A program made the translations under genes and the position numbers. The notes beneath the pieces are model-generated. The model made no database searches. It saw only the letters and a list, made by a program, of their open reading frames with translations, and was not told where the DNA came from. Positions 1-6,061 of a stretch of DNA of 8,831 bases are shown here, one piece after another. The DNA is from Aquificota bacterium (GTDB lineage Bacteria > Thermosulfidibacterota > Thermosulfidibacteria > Thermosulfidibacterales > Thermosulfidibacteraceae): assembly GCA_015494645.1 (NCBI GenBank), contig WGAU01000148.1, positions 1 through 8,831 on the forward strand, in the 5' to 3' direction. Numbering within the stretch: the stretch's first letter is position 1; each line of letters opens with the position of its first letter.

Positions 1-3
1 GCT

Positions 4-339
4 TTGATAGAGGAAGTTCTTCGCGCTTCAAATCCTGAAAATTTGGGTATGATCCTTGTACATCGTGGAGTTGTGAGATCTCTTTCCAAAGATGGAAGGA
101 AGGTCAAAGGAATGATCCTTAAGGTACCGATGGAAGAGATAAGGCGGATTGAGGAGAAATATTCCGCCTTTCCCGGCGTAGAAACGGTAAAGATAAAGGT
201 GAATGCGGGAGAATTAAAGGTTGGGGATGAAATAATGACAATACTGGTGGCTGGAAGGTACAGGACGGATGTTATTCCTGTTCTTGAGAAGGTTGTTACT
301 GAAGTTAAGGCTATAGTTTCAGAGGAGGAGCTGTTTTAG
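4..339 (+). CDS. MoaE-like protein (molybdopterin synthase large-subunit family), short form
   Basis: This 111-residue protein resembles a short branch of the MoaE family; I recognise the pattern GMILVHRGVVR followed by SKDG (residues about 15-31), a helix, then VKIKVNAGELKVGDEIM and a final helix. MoaE in its classic form is the catalytic subunit of molybdopterin synthase, which moves sulfur from MoaD onto precursor Z in molybdenum-cofactor synthesis. Classic MoaE is about 150 residues and carries two active-site lysines in a K..APFWK.E segment near its end. That segment is absent here, because the chain stops soon after the matching helix, so the catalytic role is uncertain. The start used is TTG at 4; the frame is open to the left edge, so the true start could lie outside the window and no ribosome binding site can be seen. 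Its stop is 2 bp from the stop of the convergent zinc-ribbon gene. Confidence 0.6.
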   Translation: MIEEVLRASNPENLGMILVHRGVVRSLSKDGRKVKGMILKVPMEEIRRIEEKYSAFPGVETVKIKVNAGELKVGDEIMTILVAGRYRTDVIPVLEKVVTEVKAIVSEEELF

Positions 340-341
340 TC

Positions 342-821
342 TTACTCTTCATCCTCTAAGATCTCCTCGCCGCACTCGGCAAGCTCTTCCTCCATCGATT
401 CAATATCTTCCTCTTCTATCTGCGTTTCTTCCTGCATAATTTCCTCTTCGGAGACTCTTTGCTCCTCCTCATACTGCTTTTCTGTCTCTCCTTCAACCTT
501 TGATTGGAAATACGGGTTTATATCCCTTTCGTATTTGGTAACTTGGGAGCGCTTTTCCCATTGATGGCCACAGTCTAAGCACCTACACCTGCAAAAGATG
601 CTGTAGGTAACGTCGTATTCTATCCATTGGTCTTTTTCTATATCGTATGGACGTTCGTACCTTGATAGTTCTTCTCCCAAGGTTCCAGAGAAATGTACTT
701 TTCTACTTCCACACTTGGGACAGATTCTTTCCTCTTCTATCAGGGCTTCGTAGCAGTCTATGTCCCCAGACCAATCTCTCTCTTCTCCGCCACCGAAAAG
801 TTTTTTGAGAAATCCAAGCAT
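342..821 (-). CDS. Zinc-ribbon protein with acidic C-terminal tail, function unknown
   Basis: This 159-residue protein is not one I can name. Visible parts are a hydrophobic/basic N-terminus with a glycine run (MLGFLKKLFGGG), a first Cys pair C34-P-K-C37-G, a 43-residue insert rich in Tyr, Asp and Glu, and a second Cys pair C81-L-D-C84-G-H. Together these make a CxxC...CxxC zinc ribbon; two further cysteines (C77, C79) lie just before the second pair. From about residue 110 to the end the chain is dominated by Glu with few basic residues, so it is probably disordered. The start ATG (821-819) is supported by GGAGGG five bases upstream, followed by ATCAC, an extended match to the 16S 3' end. 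There is no signal peptide or clear membrane helix. It is divergent from the pyruvate carboxylase gene and convergent with the MoaE-like gene. A nucleic-acid or protein-binding role is possible but only a guess. Confidence 0.8.
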   Translation of the reverse strand: MLGFLKKLFGGGEERDWSGDIDCYEALIEEERICPKCGSRKVHFSGTLGEELSRYERPYDIEKDQWIEYDVTYSIFCRCRCLDCGHQWEKRSQVTKYERDINPYFQSKVEGETEKQYEEEQRVSEEEIMQEETQIEEEDIESMEEELAECGEEILEDEE

Positions 822-847
822 GTGATCCCTCCATTGTTCTTGTAACC

Positions 848-876
848 ATTTTGGCGCTGATTCTTCCCTTTTTCAA
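848..876 (-). promoter_or_regulatory. Candidate sigma-70-type promoter for the zinc-ribbon gene
   Basis: On the minus strand TTGAAA (876-871) is followed after 17 bases by CAAAAT (853-848). The -35 box matches five of six consensus bases and the -10 four of six. Transcription would start about 20 bases upstream of the start codon, leaving room for the strong ribosome binding site at 832-827. It is based on sequence match only. Confidence 0.4.
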
Positions 877-918
877 GTGGCCAAAAGTTTTTCAGGAATA
901 CTTTATGCAAGTTGTTGG

Positions 919-951
919 TTGCTTGAGTTTTATTCAATTGATATTTTGAAT
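919..951 (+). promoter_or_regulatory. Candidate promoter(s) for pyruvate carboxylase
   Basis: Two overlapping weak matches exist with 17-base spacing: TTGCTT (919-924) with TATTTT (942-947), and TTGAGT (923-928) with TTGAAT (946-951). Either would give a very short leader ending at the ribosome binding site at 964-968. Both overlap the inverted repeat at 928-955, which would fit control by a bound protein. Neither is strong, so the exact promoter is uncertain. Confidence 0.3.
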
Positions 952-955
952 AAAA
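928..955. repeat. Perfect 10+10 bp inverted repeat, candidate operator
   Basis: The arms are TTTTATTCAA (928-937) and TTGAATAAAA (946-955), exact reverse complements separated by eight bases. The repeat lies between the presumed -35 region and the ribosome binding site of the carboxylase gene. The arms contain almost no G or C, so it is a poor transcription terminator. A two-fold symmetric site at this position is typical of a binding site for a dimeric regulator. Which regulator cannot be told from the sequence. Confidence 0.5.
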
Positions 956-973
956 AAGTTTTTGGGGGAAGAG

Positions 974-3900
974 ATGGCCGTTAGAGAGATTAGAAAGGTG
1001 ATGGCTGCCAATCGTGGAGAGATAGCCATCAGAATATTCAGGGCATGCACAGAGCTTGGCCTGCGCACAGTAGCCATATACTCCCATGAGGATAGATTTT
1101 CCCTACATAGATACAAAGCAGATGAAGCCTATCTTGTAGGCAAGGGCAAGGATCCCATTTCTGCCTACCTTGACTACGAGGAGATACTGGACTTGGCGAT
1201 AGAGAAGGGAGTTGATGCCATCCATCCTGGGTATGGCTTTCTATCGGAGAATGCTGAGTTTGCGAGATCCTGCATAGAAAGAAGTGTTATATGGGTGGGG
1301 CCTTCTCCCGATGTTATGGAGCTTGTGGGAGACAAGGTCAAGGCAAAGGAGCTTGCAAGAAGGCTTAAGATTCCGGTGATACCTGGCACCGATGAGCCTG
1401 TAGAAACTCTTGAGGATGCAGTGAACTTTGCCGAGTCTGTGGGTTATCCTGTTATTATAAAGGCTGCTGCGGGAGGCGGCGGACGTGGAATGAGGGTAGC
1501 CAGAGATAAAGATGAGCTTGAAAGGTTTTATGAGATGGCACGTTCAGAGGCAGAAAAGGCCTTTGGAGATTCTCGTGTTTTCCTTGAGCGGTATCTTGAA
1601 AGGCCCCGCCACATTGAAGTCCAGATCCTTGGGGATCATTATGGCAACATTGTTCATCTGTTTGAGAGGGACTGTTCCATTCAGAGGAGGCATCAGAAGC
1701 TCATAGAGATAGCCCCTGCAAGAAATATGGATCAGTTTCTAAAGGAACGCCTTTACGATGCTGCTTTGAGGCTTGCGAGGGAGGTGGGCTACTACAGTGC
1801 TGGTACCGTTGAGTTTTTGGTTGAGGATGGAAAGTACTACTTCATAGAAGTTAACCCGAGAATACAGGTGGAACATACGGTTACGGAGATGATCACCGGG
1901 AGAGACATTGTCCAAGCTCAGTTGAGAATAGCAAGGGGGGAATCCCTTGAAGATATAGGCATAGCTGGTCAGGAGTTTGTCAAAAAGAGTGGATACGCCA
2001 TACAGTGCAGGGTTACCACAGAAGACCCAGAAAACAACTTTGTGCCCGATACGGGGAGGGTTACCGTTTACAGAACCGCTGTAGGTTTTGGTATCAGGCT
2101 TGATGGGGGTAACGGCTTTGTGGGGGCTCGCATTACTCCCTATTACGATTCCCTTTTGGTGAAGGTTACAAGCTGGGCTTTGACCTTTGAGGATGCCGTG
2201 GCGAAGATGGACAGAGCCTTGAAGGAGTTCAGAATCAGAGGGGTGAAGACTAATGTACCTTTCCTGCTCAATGTTATAGAACACCCCAAGTTCCGCGAAG
2301 GCACCTGTGATACTACTTTTGTAGATTCAACCCCTGAGCTGTTCAGATTTCCTGAAAGGAAGGACAGGGGCAATAAGATCCTTAAATACATAGCAAATGT
2401 TACGGTTAACGGTTTCCCTGGGATTGAGAGGGATAGGATCCCCAAAATTACCGTTAGAGAGCCCGAGGTTCCCAAGGTAAAGGGAGAGCCTCCTGCTGGG
2501 GTGCGACAGATCTTAGAAGATGCCGGTGCAGAAGCGGTTGTGGAGTGGATAAAGTCTAAAAAGGAGCTTTTGCTTACGGATACCATCTTTAGAGATGCCC
2601 ACCAGTCCCTGCTTGCCACCAGAGCGAGAACCTACGACATGTTGAGAATTGCTCCTGTAGTTGCCCACCTCATGCCGGACCTTTTCTCCGTAGAGATGTG
2701 GGGAGGAGCCACTTTTGATGTGGCAATGCGCTTCTTAAAGGAGGATCCGTGGGAGAGGCTTATAAAGCTCAGGCAAAGGATACCGAATGTGTTGTTTCAA
2801 ATGCTTCTGAGGGGATCCAATGCCGTGGGATACACCAACTATCCTGACAACGTGGTGAGAGCCTTCATCAGAGAAGCTGCCGATGCGGGGATTGATGTAT
2901 TCAGGATCTTTGATTGTTTCAACTGGATAGAGAACATGAAGGTTTCCATAGAGGAAGCCCTAAAAACCGGTAAGATAGTGGAGGTTGCCATCTGCTACAC
3001 TTCAGATCTCACAAATCCCAATGAAACGCTTTATACCCTTGACTACTATGTGAATCTTGCAAGGGAACTTGCTTCCATGGGTGTTCATATAATCGGCATA
3101 AAAGACATGGCGGGATTGTGCAAACCGCAAGCAGCTTACGAGCTTGTAAAGGCTCTGAAAGAGGAGACGGGCTTACCGGTGCACTTCCACACCCACGATA
3201 CCGCAGGCACCGGTGTAGCGTCTTATCTCAGAGCTACCGAGGCTGGAGTGGATATAGTGGATGTGGCAGTTTCCAGTGTGGCAGGAATCACTTCCCAGCC
3301 TCCCATGGAGGCGCTGCTTGCAGCCATGGAAAATAGCGAAAGAAAGCCATCTGTCCGTATAGAGAATGTGCTTCCCATAGCCAATTACTGGGAGAGGGTG
3401 AGGGAGTTTTACGCTCCCTTTGAGAGCGAACTCAAGAGCTCTACAGGAGAGGTTTACTTCCACGAAATTCCCGGGGGACAGTATAGCAACCTCAAGCCAA
3501 GAGCCATACAGCTGGGGCTTGGCGACAGATGGGAAGAGCTTAAACAGATGTATGCGAGAGTAAACAGGCTTTTGGGCAATATCATAAAAGTTACGCCGTC
3601 TTCTAAAGTGGTGGCGGATCTGGCCATATTCATGCTCAAGAACAATCTTACGGAAGAGGATCTTTTTACCAGAGGGCACGAGCTGAACTTTCCACAGTCT
3701 GTAGTGGAGTTCTTCAAGGGAATGATAGGAAAACCTCCCTGTGGCTTTAACGAAGAACTACAAAGGATCGTGCTTAAAGGGAAAAAGCCCATAGATTGCA
3801 GGCCCGGTGAGCTTCTTCCTCCTGCCGATTTTGAGGCAAAAAAGCTTGAGCTTAGGGAACTCCTCGGGAGAGAACCTACCATGAGGGATGTGCTTTCTGC

Positions 3901-4408
3901 CATTCTGTATCCTGGAGTTTACGAGGAATTCGTAAAGCATCAGAAGGAATACTCGGACACTTCCGTTATGAAAACACCTTTGTTCTTCTATGGGCTGGAG
4001 CTGGGACAGGAGGATTCCGTGGACATAGAGGAAGGAAAGACTTTGGTCATAAAGCTTTCAGCCATTGGCGAGCTGCTTAAGGACGGAACGAGAATCATAT
4101 ACTTTGAGCTCAACGGACAGCCAAGGGAGGTAAGGGTTAGGGATCTTTCCGTTCAGGTGGAGGGAGAAGGGAGAGTTAAGGCGGAGCCTGCCAATCCTTC
4201 TCATGTAGCTGCTCCCATGCCCGGTAAGGTGGTAAGAGTTAGGGTAAAGCCCGGAGATGAGATAAAAAAAGGAGATCAGTTGCTGGTTATAGAGGCGATG
4301 AAGATAGAAACCCCAGTAAACGCACAAAAAGAAGGCAAGGTAAAAGAGGTGCTTGTAGGAGTTGGAGATCACGTAGAACAGGGAGACCTACTGGTTGTGT
4401 TGGAATAA
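974..4408 (+). CDS. pyc: Pyruvate carboxylase, full-length single-chain form
   Basis: The 1144-residue enzyme makes oxaloacetate from pyruvate, bicarbonate and ATP in the cytoplasm and feeds the TCA cycle, in either direction. The biotin carboxylase domain (about 1-450) has the ATP-grasp loop GGGGRGM (167-173) and EVNPRIQVEH (292-301). The carboxyltransferase domain starts at DTIFRDAHQS (536-545), with metal ligands D541, H739 and H741 (HTHD) and the lysine K710 of IKDMAG that is carboxylated in this family. RGSNAVGYTNYPDN is the pyruvate-carboxylase form of the substrate region, unlike the RGQN form of oxaloacetate decarboxylase-type subunits. A linker domain ends in the biotin carrier domain, with biotinyl-lysine K1110 in EAMKIE, where most relatives have MKM. 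ATG 974 is preferred over the in-frame TTG at 962, because the purine-rich site GGGGG (964-968) would overlap that TTG and is well spaced for the ATG. 2-oxoglutarate carboxylase is a less likely alternative. The convergent insertion sequence begins just after the stop. Confidence 0.95.
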   Translation: MAVREIRKVMAANRGEIAIRIFRACTELGLRTVAIYSHEDRFSLHRYKADEAYLVGKGKDPISAYLDYEEILDLAIEKGVDAIHPGYGFLSENAEFARSCIERSVIWVGPSPDVMELVGDKVKAKELARRLKIPVIPGTDEPVETLEDAVNFAESVGYPVIIKAAAGGGGRGMRVARDKDELERFYEMARSEAEKAFGDSRVFLERYLERPRHIEVQILGDHYGNIVHLFERDCSIQRRHQKLIEIAPARNMDQFLKERLYDAALRLAREVGYYSAGTVEFLVEDGKYYFIEVNPRIQVEHTVTEMITGRDIVQAQLRIARGESLEDIGIAGQEFVKKSGYAIQCRVTTEDPENNFVPDTGRVTVYRTAVGFGIRLDGGNGFVGARITPYYDSLLVKVTSWALTFEDAVAKMDRALKEFRIRGVKTNVPFLLNVIEHPKFREGTCDTTFVDSTPELFRFPERKDRGNKILKYIANVTVNGFPGIERDRIPKITVREPEVPKVKGEPPAGVRQILEDAGAEAVVEWIKSKKELLLTDTIFRDAHQSLLATRARTYDMLRIAPVVAHLMPDLFSVEMWGGATFDVAMRFLKEDPWERLIKLRQRIPNVLFQMLLRGSNAVGYTNYPDNVVRAFIREAADAGIDVFRIFDCFNWIENMKVSIEEALKTGKIVEVAICYTSDLTNPNETLYTLDYYVNLARELASMGVHIIGIKDMAGLCKPQAAYELVKALKEETGLPVHFHTHDTAGTGVASYLRATEAGVDIVDVAVSSVAGITSQPPMEALLAAMENSERKPSVRIENVLPIANYWERVREFYAPFESELKSSTGEVYFHEIPGGQYSNLKPRAIQLGLGDRWEELKQMYARVNRLLGNIIKVTPSSKVVADLAIFMLKNNLTEEDLFTRGHELNFPQSVVEFFKGMIGKPPCGFNEELQRIVLKGKKPIDCRPGELLPPADFEAKKLELRELLGREPTMRDVLSAILYPGVYEEFVKHQKEYSDTSVMKTPLFFYGLELGQEDSVDIEEGKTLVIKLSAIGELLKDGTRIIYFELNGQPREVRVRDLSVQVEGEGRVKAEPANPSHVAAPMPGKVVRVRVKPGDEIKKGDQLLVIEAMKIETPVNAQKEGKVKEVLVGVGDHVEQGDLLVVLE

Positions 4409-4474
4409 AGAATATGTCCCGTCTTGCGAGGAAGTTTAACTGGTGTAGGGTATACTCTCGGGGCGCTTTTGGGC

Positions 4475-5287
4475 TTAGAGGAGAGCGATATACACCTCAT
4501 CTGGTGTCTTATATCCCAGTGCTTGATGATGTCTCTTCTCTTTGTAGTACCTTACCCATTCCCTCGTCTTTTCCTCAACTTCTCTGAAATCCATCTTCTC
4601 CCACAAATACAAGCACTCGTACTTGTATGTCCTCCAGAACCTCTCTATCAGTATGTTGCCCCTAAAGCCTCCTTCTGAAACGCTTAGCTTGATCCCAAAG
4701 TCTTTGAGAAGCCCTGTAAAGTCACTCCCCACAAACTGCTTGCCTTTGTCTGTGTGTATGACTTCAGGAGTTCCATATTTGCATATTGCCTCCCTTGCTG
4801 CATCAACACAAAAGTCCGCACCAAGGCTGTTGGATATCCTCATGGACATTACTTTCCTTGAGTATGCGTCTATGAAGGCTACACAATATCCAAATCCTCC
4901 CTTCACCCTTACGTAGGTTATGTCCGCAAACCATACCTGATTAGGCTTGGTTATGCTTTTTTCCTTCAGAAGGTTGATGTAGTGGGTAGCTGTGCTCTCT
5001 GTGCTCTTTGGAGCAGGATAGACTGCCTTTAATCCCATCTTTCTCATGAGCTTTCTTACCCTTTTGAGAGAGATCCTTTTGTCCAAAACTTCTTGGAGAT
5101 GCTCCCTCATCCTCCTGACACCGTAGGTGGGATCTTCTGTGTATTTCTGGTCTATCAATTCCATCAGCTTGAGATTTTCTTTGTCTTCCCCTTTGGGTTT
5201 GTAGTAAAGGCTGGATCGGGAAATTTGGAGCAGTTTTGTTACTTTCCTGAGGCTCATTCTGTATTTTGTAGACATATACTTTGCCAT
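4475..5287 (-). CDS. IS3-family transposase OrfB (DDE integrase core)
   Basis: The 270-residue protein holds the catalytic part of the transposase. An N-terminal section with ISRSSLYYK and the YGVRRMREHL helix region (the HTH_21-type domain, about 20-90) leads into an integrase core from about residue 115. The DDE residues are visible as D in WFADITYV, D in HTDKGKQF and E in ILIERFWRTYKYE, with the usual lysine seven residues after the Glu. Two oddities: the second Asp and the Glu are separated by 34 residues rather than 35, and the common DN before the Glu segment is GN here. ATG 5287 has a modest purine site upstream (AAAAGG), but the frame is open further upstream through the -1 frameshift site at 5338-5332. 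The active product is therefore expected to be the OrfAB fusion, as known for this family. Transcription runs against the 3' end of the carboxylase gene. Confidence 0.93.
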   Translation of the reverse strand: MAKYMSTKYRMSLRKVTKLLQISRSSLYYKPKGEDKENLKLMELIDQKYTEDPTYGVRRMREHLQEVLDKRISLKRVRKLMRKMGLKAVYPAPKSTESTATHYINLLKEKSITKPNQVWFADITYVRVKGGFGYCVAFIDAYSRKVMSMRISNSLGADFCVDAAREAICKYGTPEVIHTDKGKQFVGSDFTGLLKDFGIKLSVSEGGFRGNILIERFWRTYKYECLYLWEKMDFREVEEKTREWVRYYKEKRHHQALGYKTPDEVYIALL

Positions 5288-5307
5288 CTTGCGCCTTTTC
5301 TTCTTAT

Positions 5308-5586
5308 CTACGCCATTTTCAAGACATCTGATAAAAAATCCCGTTCCAGCTCCAGTTCCCCTATCTTCCTGTAGGCTTTCTCAAGCTCCTTTTTTAGCCT
5401 TTGGGTTTCTTGTTGGTCTTCAAAGACTCTGGAAGCGTTTTTGAGAAACTCTCTTTTCCAGGCTCTGACCATTTGGGGGTGTATGCCGTAGTACGAGGCT
5501 ATCTCGTTGATGGTCTTTTCCTCCCTTATTGCTTCAAGGGCTACCTTGGCTTTGAACTCAGCAGTGTACTTCTTTCTCCTTCCCAT
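5308..5586 (-). CDS. IS3-family transposase OrfA (helix-turn-helix)
   Basis: This 92-residue protein has the IS3 OrfA layout: a basic start (MGRRKKYTAEFKAKVALEAI), a helix-turn-helix (TINEIASYYGIHPQMVRAWK, about 25-44) that binds the element ends, and a heptad-like helix of Glu, Lys and Leu (about 60-88) that probably mediates dimer formation. ATG 5586 follows GGAGGGG (5599-5593) with six bases of spacing. The frame ends in TAG shortly after the slippery run at 5338-5332, and ribosomes that slip back by one continue into orfB. The start site lies at the base of a predicted RNA hairpin formed with the IS tip. Confidence 0.93.
   Translation of the reverse strand: MGRRKKYTAEFKAKVALEAIREEKTINEIASYYGIHPQMVRAWKREFLKNASRVFEDQQETQRLKKELEKAYRKIGELELERDFLSDVLKMA
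5332..5338 (-). promoter_or_regulatory. Programmed -1 ribosomal frameshift site (T TTT TTA)
   Basis: Reading the minus strand in the orfA frame, codons 84-85 are TTT TTA preceded by T, which gives the heptamer T TTT TTA of the X XXY YYZ type. Slipping back by one base moves the ribosome into the orfB frame, which is open from here through the orfB ATG, fifteen codons on. A GGAG motif at 5353-5350 lies 11 bases upstream, close to the distance at which Shine-Dalgarno-like sequences stimulate frameshifting in dnaX. The orfA stop follows soon after. I saw no strong downstream hairpin. Confidence 0.85.
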
Positions 5587-5650
5587 GGTGATCCCCTCCT
5601 TATTAGGTGGTTTGTGAATTATATAGCTGGTCTAATAATTGGGGACCACC
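5587..5650 (-). promoter_or_regulatory. Predicted RNA hairpin sequestering the orfA ribosome binding site
   Basis: In minus-strand RNA, GGUGGUCCCC at the IS tip (5650-5641) pairs over ten bases, with one G-U, with GGGGAUCACC (5596-5587), which contains half of the ribosome binding site and ends directly before the orfA AUG. Nested inside, UUAUUAG (5638-5632) pairs with CUAAUAA (5606-5600). The two stems are separated by AA on one side and GGA on the other, leaving a 25-base loop. Only RNA that begins upstream of or at the IS tip can form it. RNA started from the TATAAT at 5623-5618 would begin near 5611 and lack the 5' arms. Confidence 0.6.
5618..5623 (-). promoter_or_regulatory. -10 box (TATAAT) of a probable IS promoter
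   Basis: A perfect TATAAT lies on the minus strand about 30 bases inside the IS tip. At 16-17 bases upstream there is only TCCCCA or GTCCCC, so no good -35 box is seen and the promoter may be weak. Transcripts would start near 5611 and read into orfA. Confidence 0.4.
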
Positions 5651-6061
5651 TCACTCATAGTCTTCATAGGGGGACACTTGTTGCAGGTTTAGAGAAATTT
5701 GTGAGGATTCTTCAAATGTTAGTGTTATATTGGAAAGGCTAGAAGAAAAGCCAACAATGGTATATGTACCATTGTTAGGATTGCAGTGTGTTTTTTCAGG
5801 GAGATAAAAGGTCTTGTTGTACGATCCTGTAATTATGGATATGCTTGTGCAATTATCTATGATGATCTGAACTGGTTCTTGGTTTAATATGCTTTCGGCC
5901 ATGGCAAATTGAAGGGATAGTTTTATGTTATCCAGTGTGTTTTTCAGTTTACGGTTCTGTGTCAGTTTTACCCAGTTTATGGATATAGTTGCCGTCAAAA
6001 CTAGCAAAGCCATTGCTACAATTAGCTCTATCAAAGTAAAGCCAGAAAGGAATTTTCTCAC
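5651..6061 (-). CDS. GspH/FimT-like pseudopilin, 3' end defined by the IS
   Basis: The 136-residue protein has a type IV prepilin leader: MRKFLSG, then FTLIELIVAMALLVL with the conserved Glu at mature position 5 (E12). The prepilin peptidase would cut after G7 and methylate F8, and the hydrophobic helix (8-30) packs into the pseudopilus or pilus core. The rest is a small beta-rich head with two cysteines (C71, C93) that could pair. Length and leader suit a minor pseudopilin such as GspH or FimT. The start is GTG, overlapping the secretin stop as GTGA, with no clear ribosome binding site, so it probably depends on coupled translation. The reading frame ends ...YEDYE with a TGA that is formed by the first three bases of the IS tip. 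The native C-terminus may therefore be lost, and downstream operon genes are missing. Confidence 0.85.
   Translation of the reverse strand: MRKFLSGFTLIELIVAMALLVLTATISINWVKLTQNRKLKNTLDNIKLSLQFAMAESILNQEPVQIIIDNCTSISIITGSYNKTFYLPEKTHCNPNNGTYTIVGFSSSLSNITLTFEESSQISLNLQQVSPYEDYE

Larger units (their letters stand above)
4409..5653 (-). mobile_element. IS3-family insertion sequence
   Basis: The element carries orfA and orfB in the IS3 arrangement, on the minus strand. The end nearest orfA is clear: on the minus strand it begins TGAGGTGGTCCCC at 5653, matching the usual TG...TGGxCCCC style of IS3-family tips. The other end is not certain. The best counterpart is GTCCC at 4416-4420, which by alignment puts the tip near 4409, one base after the carboxylase stop, but this tip does not start with TG and matches only about 7 of 13 bases. 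The bases next to the right tip (CTC on the plus strand) are not repeated on the left, so no 3-4 bp target duplication is visible. The element is decayed at the left end or its two flanks were brought together by recombination. Between the left tip and the orfB stop (4409-4474) I see no gene or clear terminator. Confidence 0.85.

Noticed and set aside
323..366. GAGGAG...CTCCTC inverted repeat between the convergent stops, as a shared terminator
   Set aside because: The stem is only six bases, the loop is more than 30 bases and there is no T-run on either side; both arms come from Glu codons.
962..973. TTG at 962 as the carboxylase start
   Set aside because: It would overlap the GGGGG ribosome binding site, and the ATG at 974 gives the usual N-terminus of the family.
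758..1087. Open frame on the minus strand spanning the divergent promoter region
   Set aside because: It overlaps two well-supported genes and the intergenic region, with no ribosome binding site or recognisable domain.
1739..2284. Long open frame antisense to the carboxylase gene, and several similar ones up to 4372
   Set aside because: They lie inside a strongly conserved gene, have no recognisable domains or ribosome binding sites, and are explained by its codon pattern.
4424..4678. Open frame on the plus strand right after the carboxylase stop
   Set aside because: It runs antisense through the 3' end of orfB, which is a clear transposase, and has no homology that I recognise.
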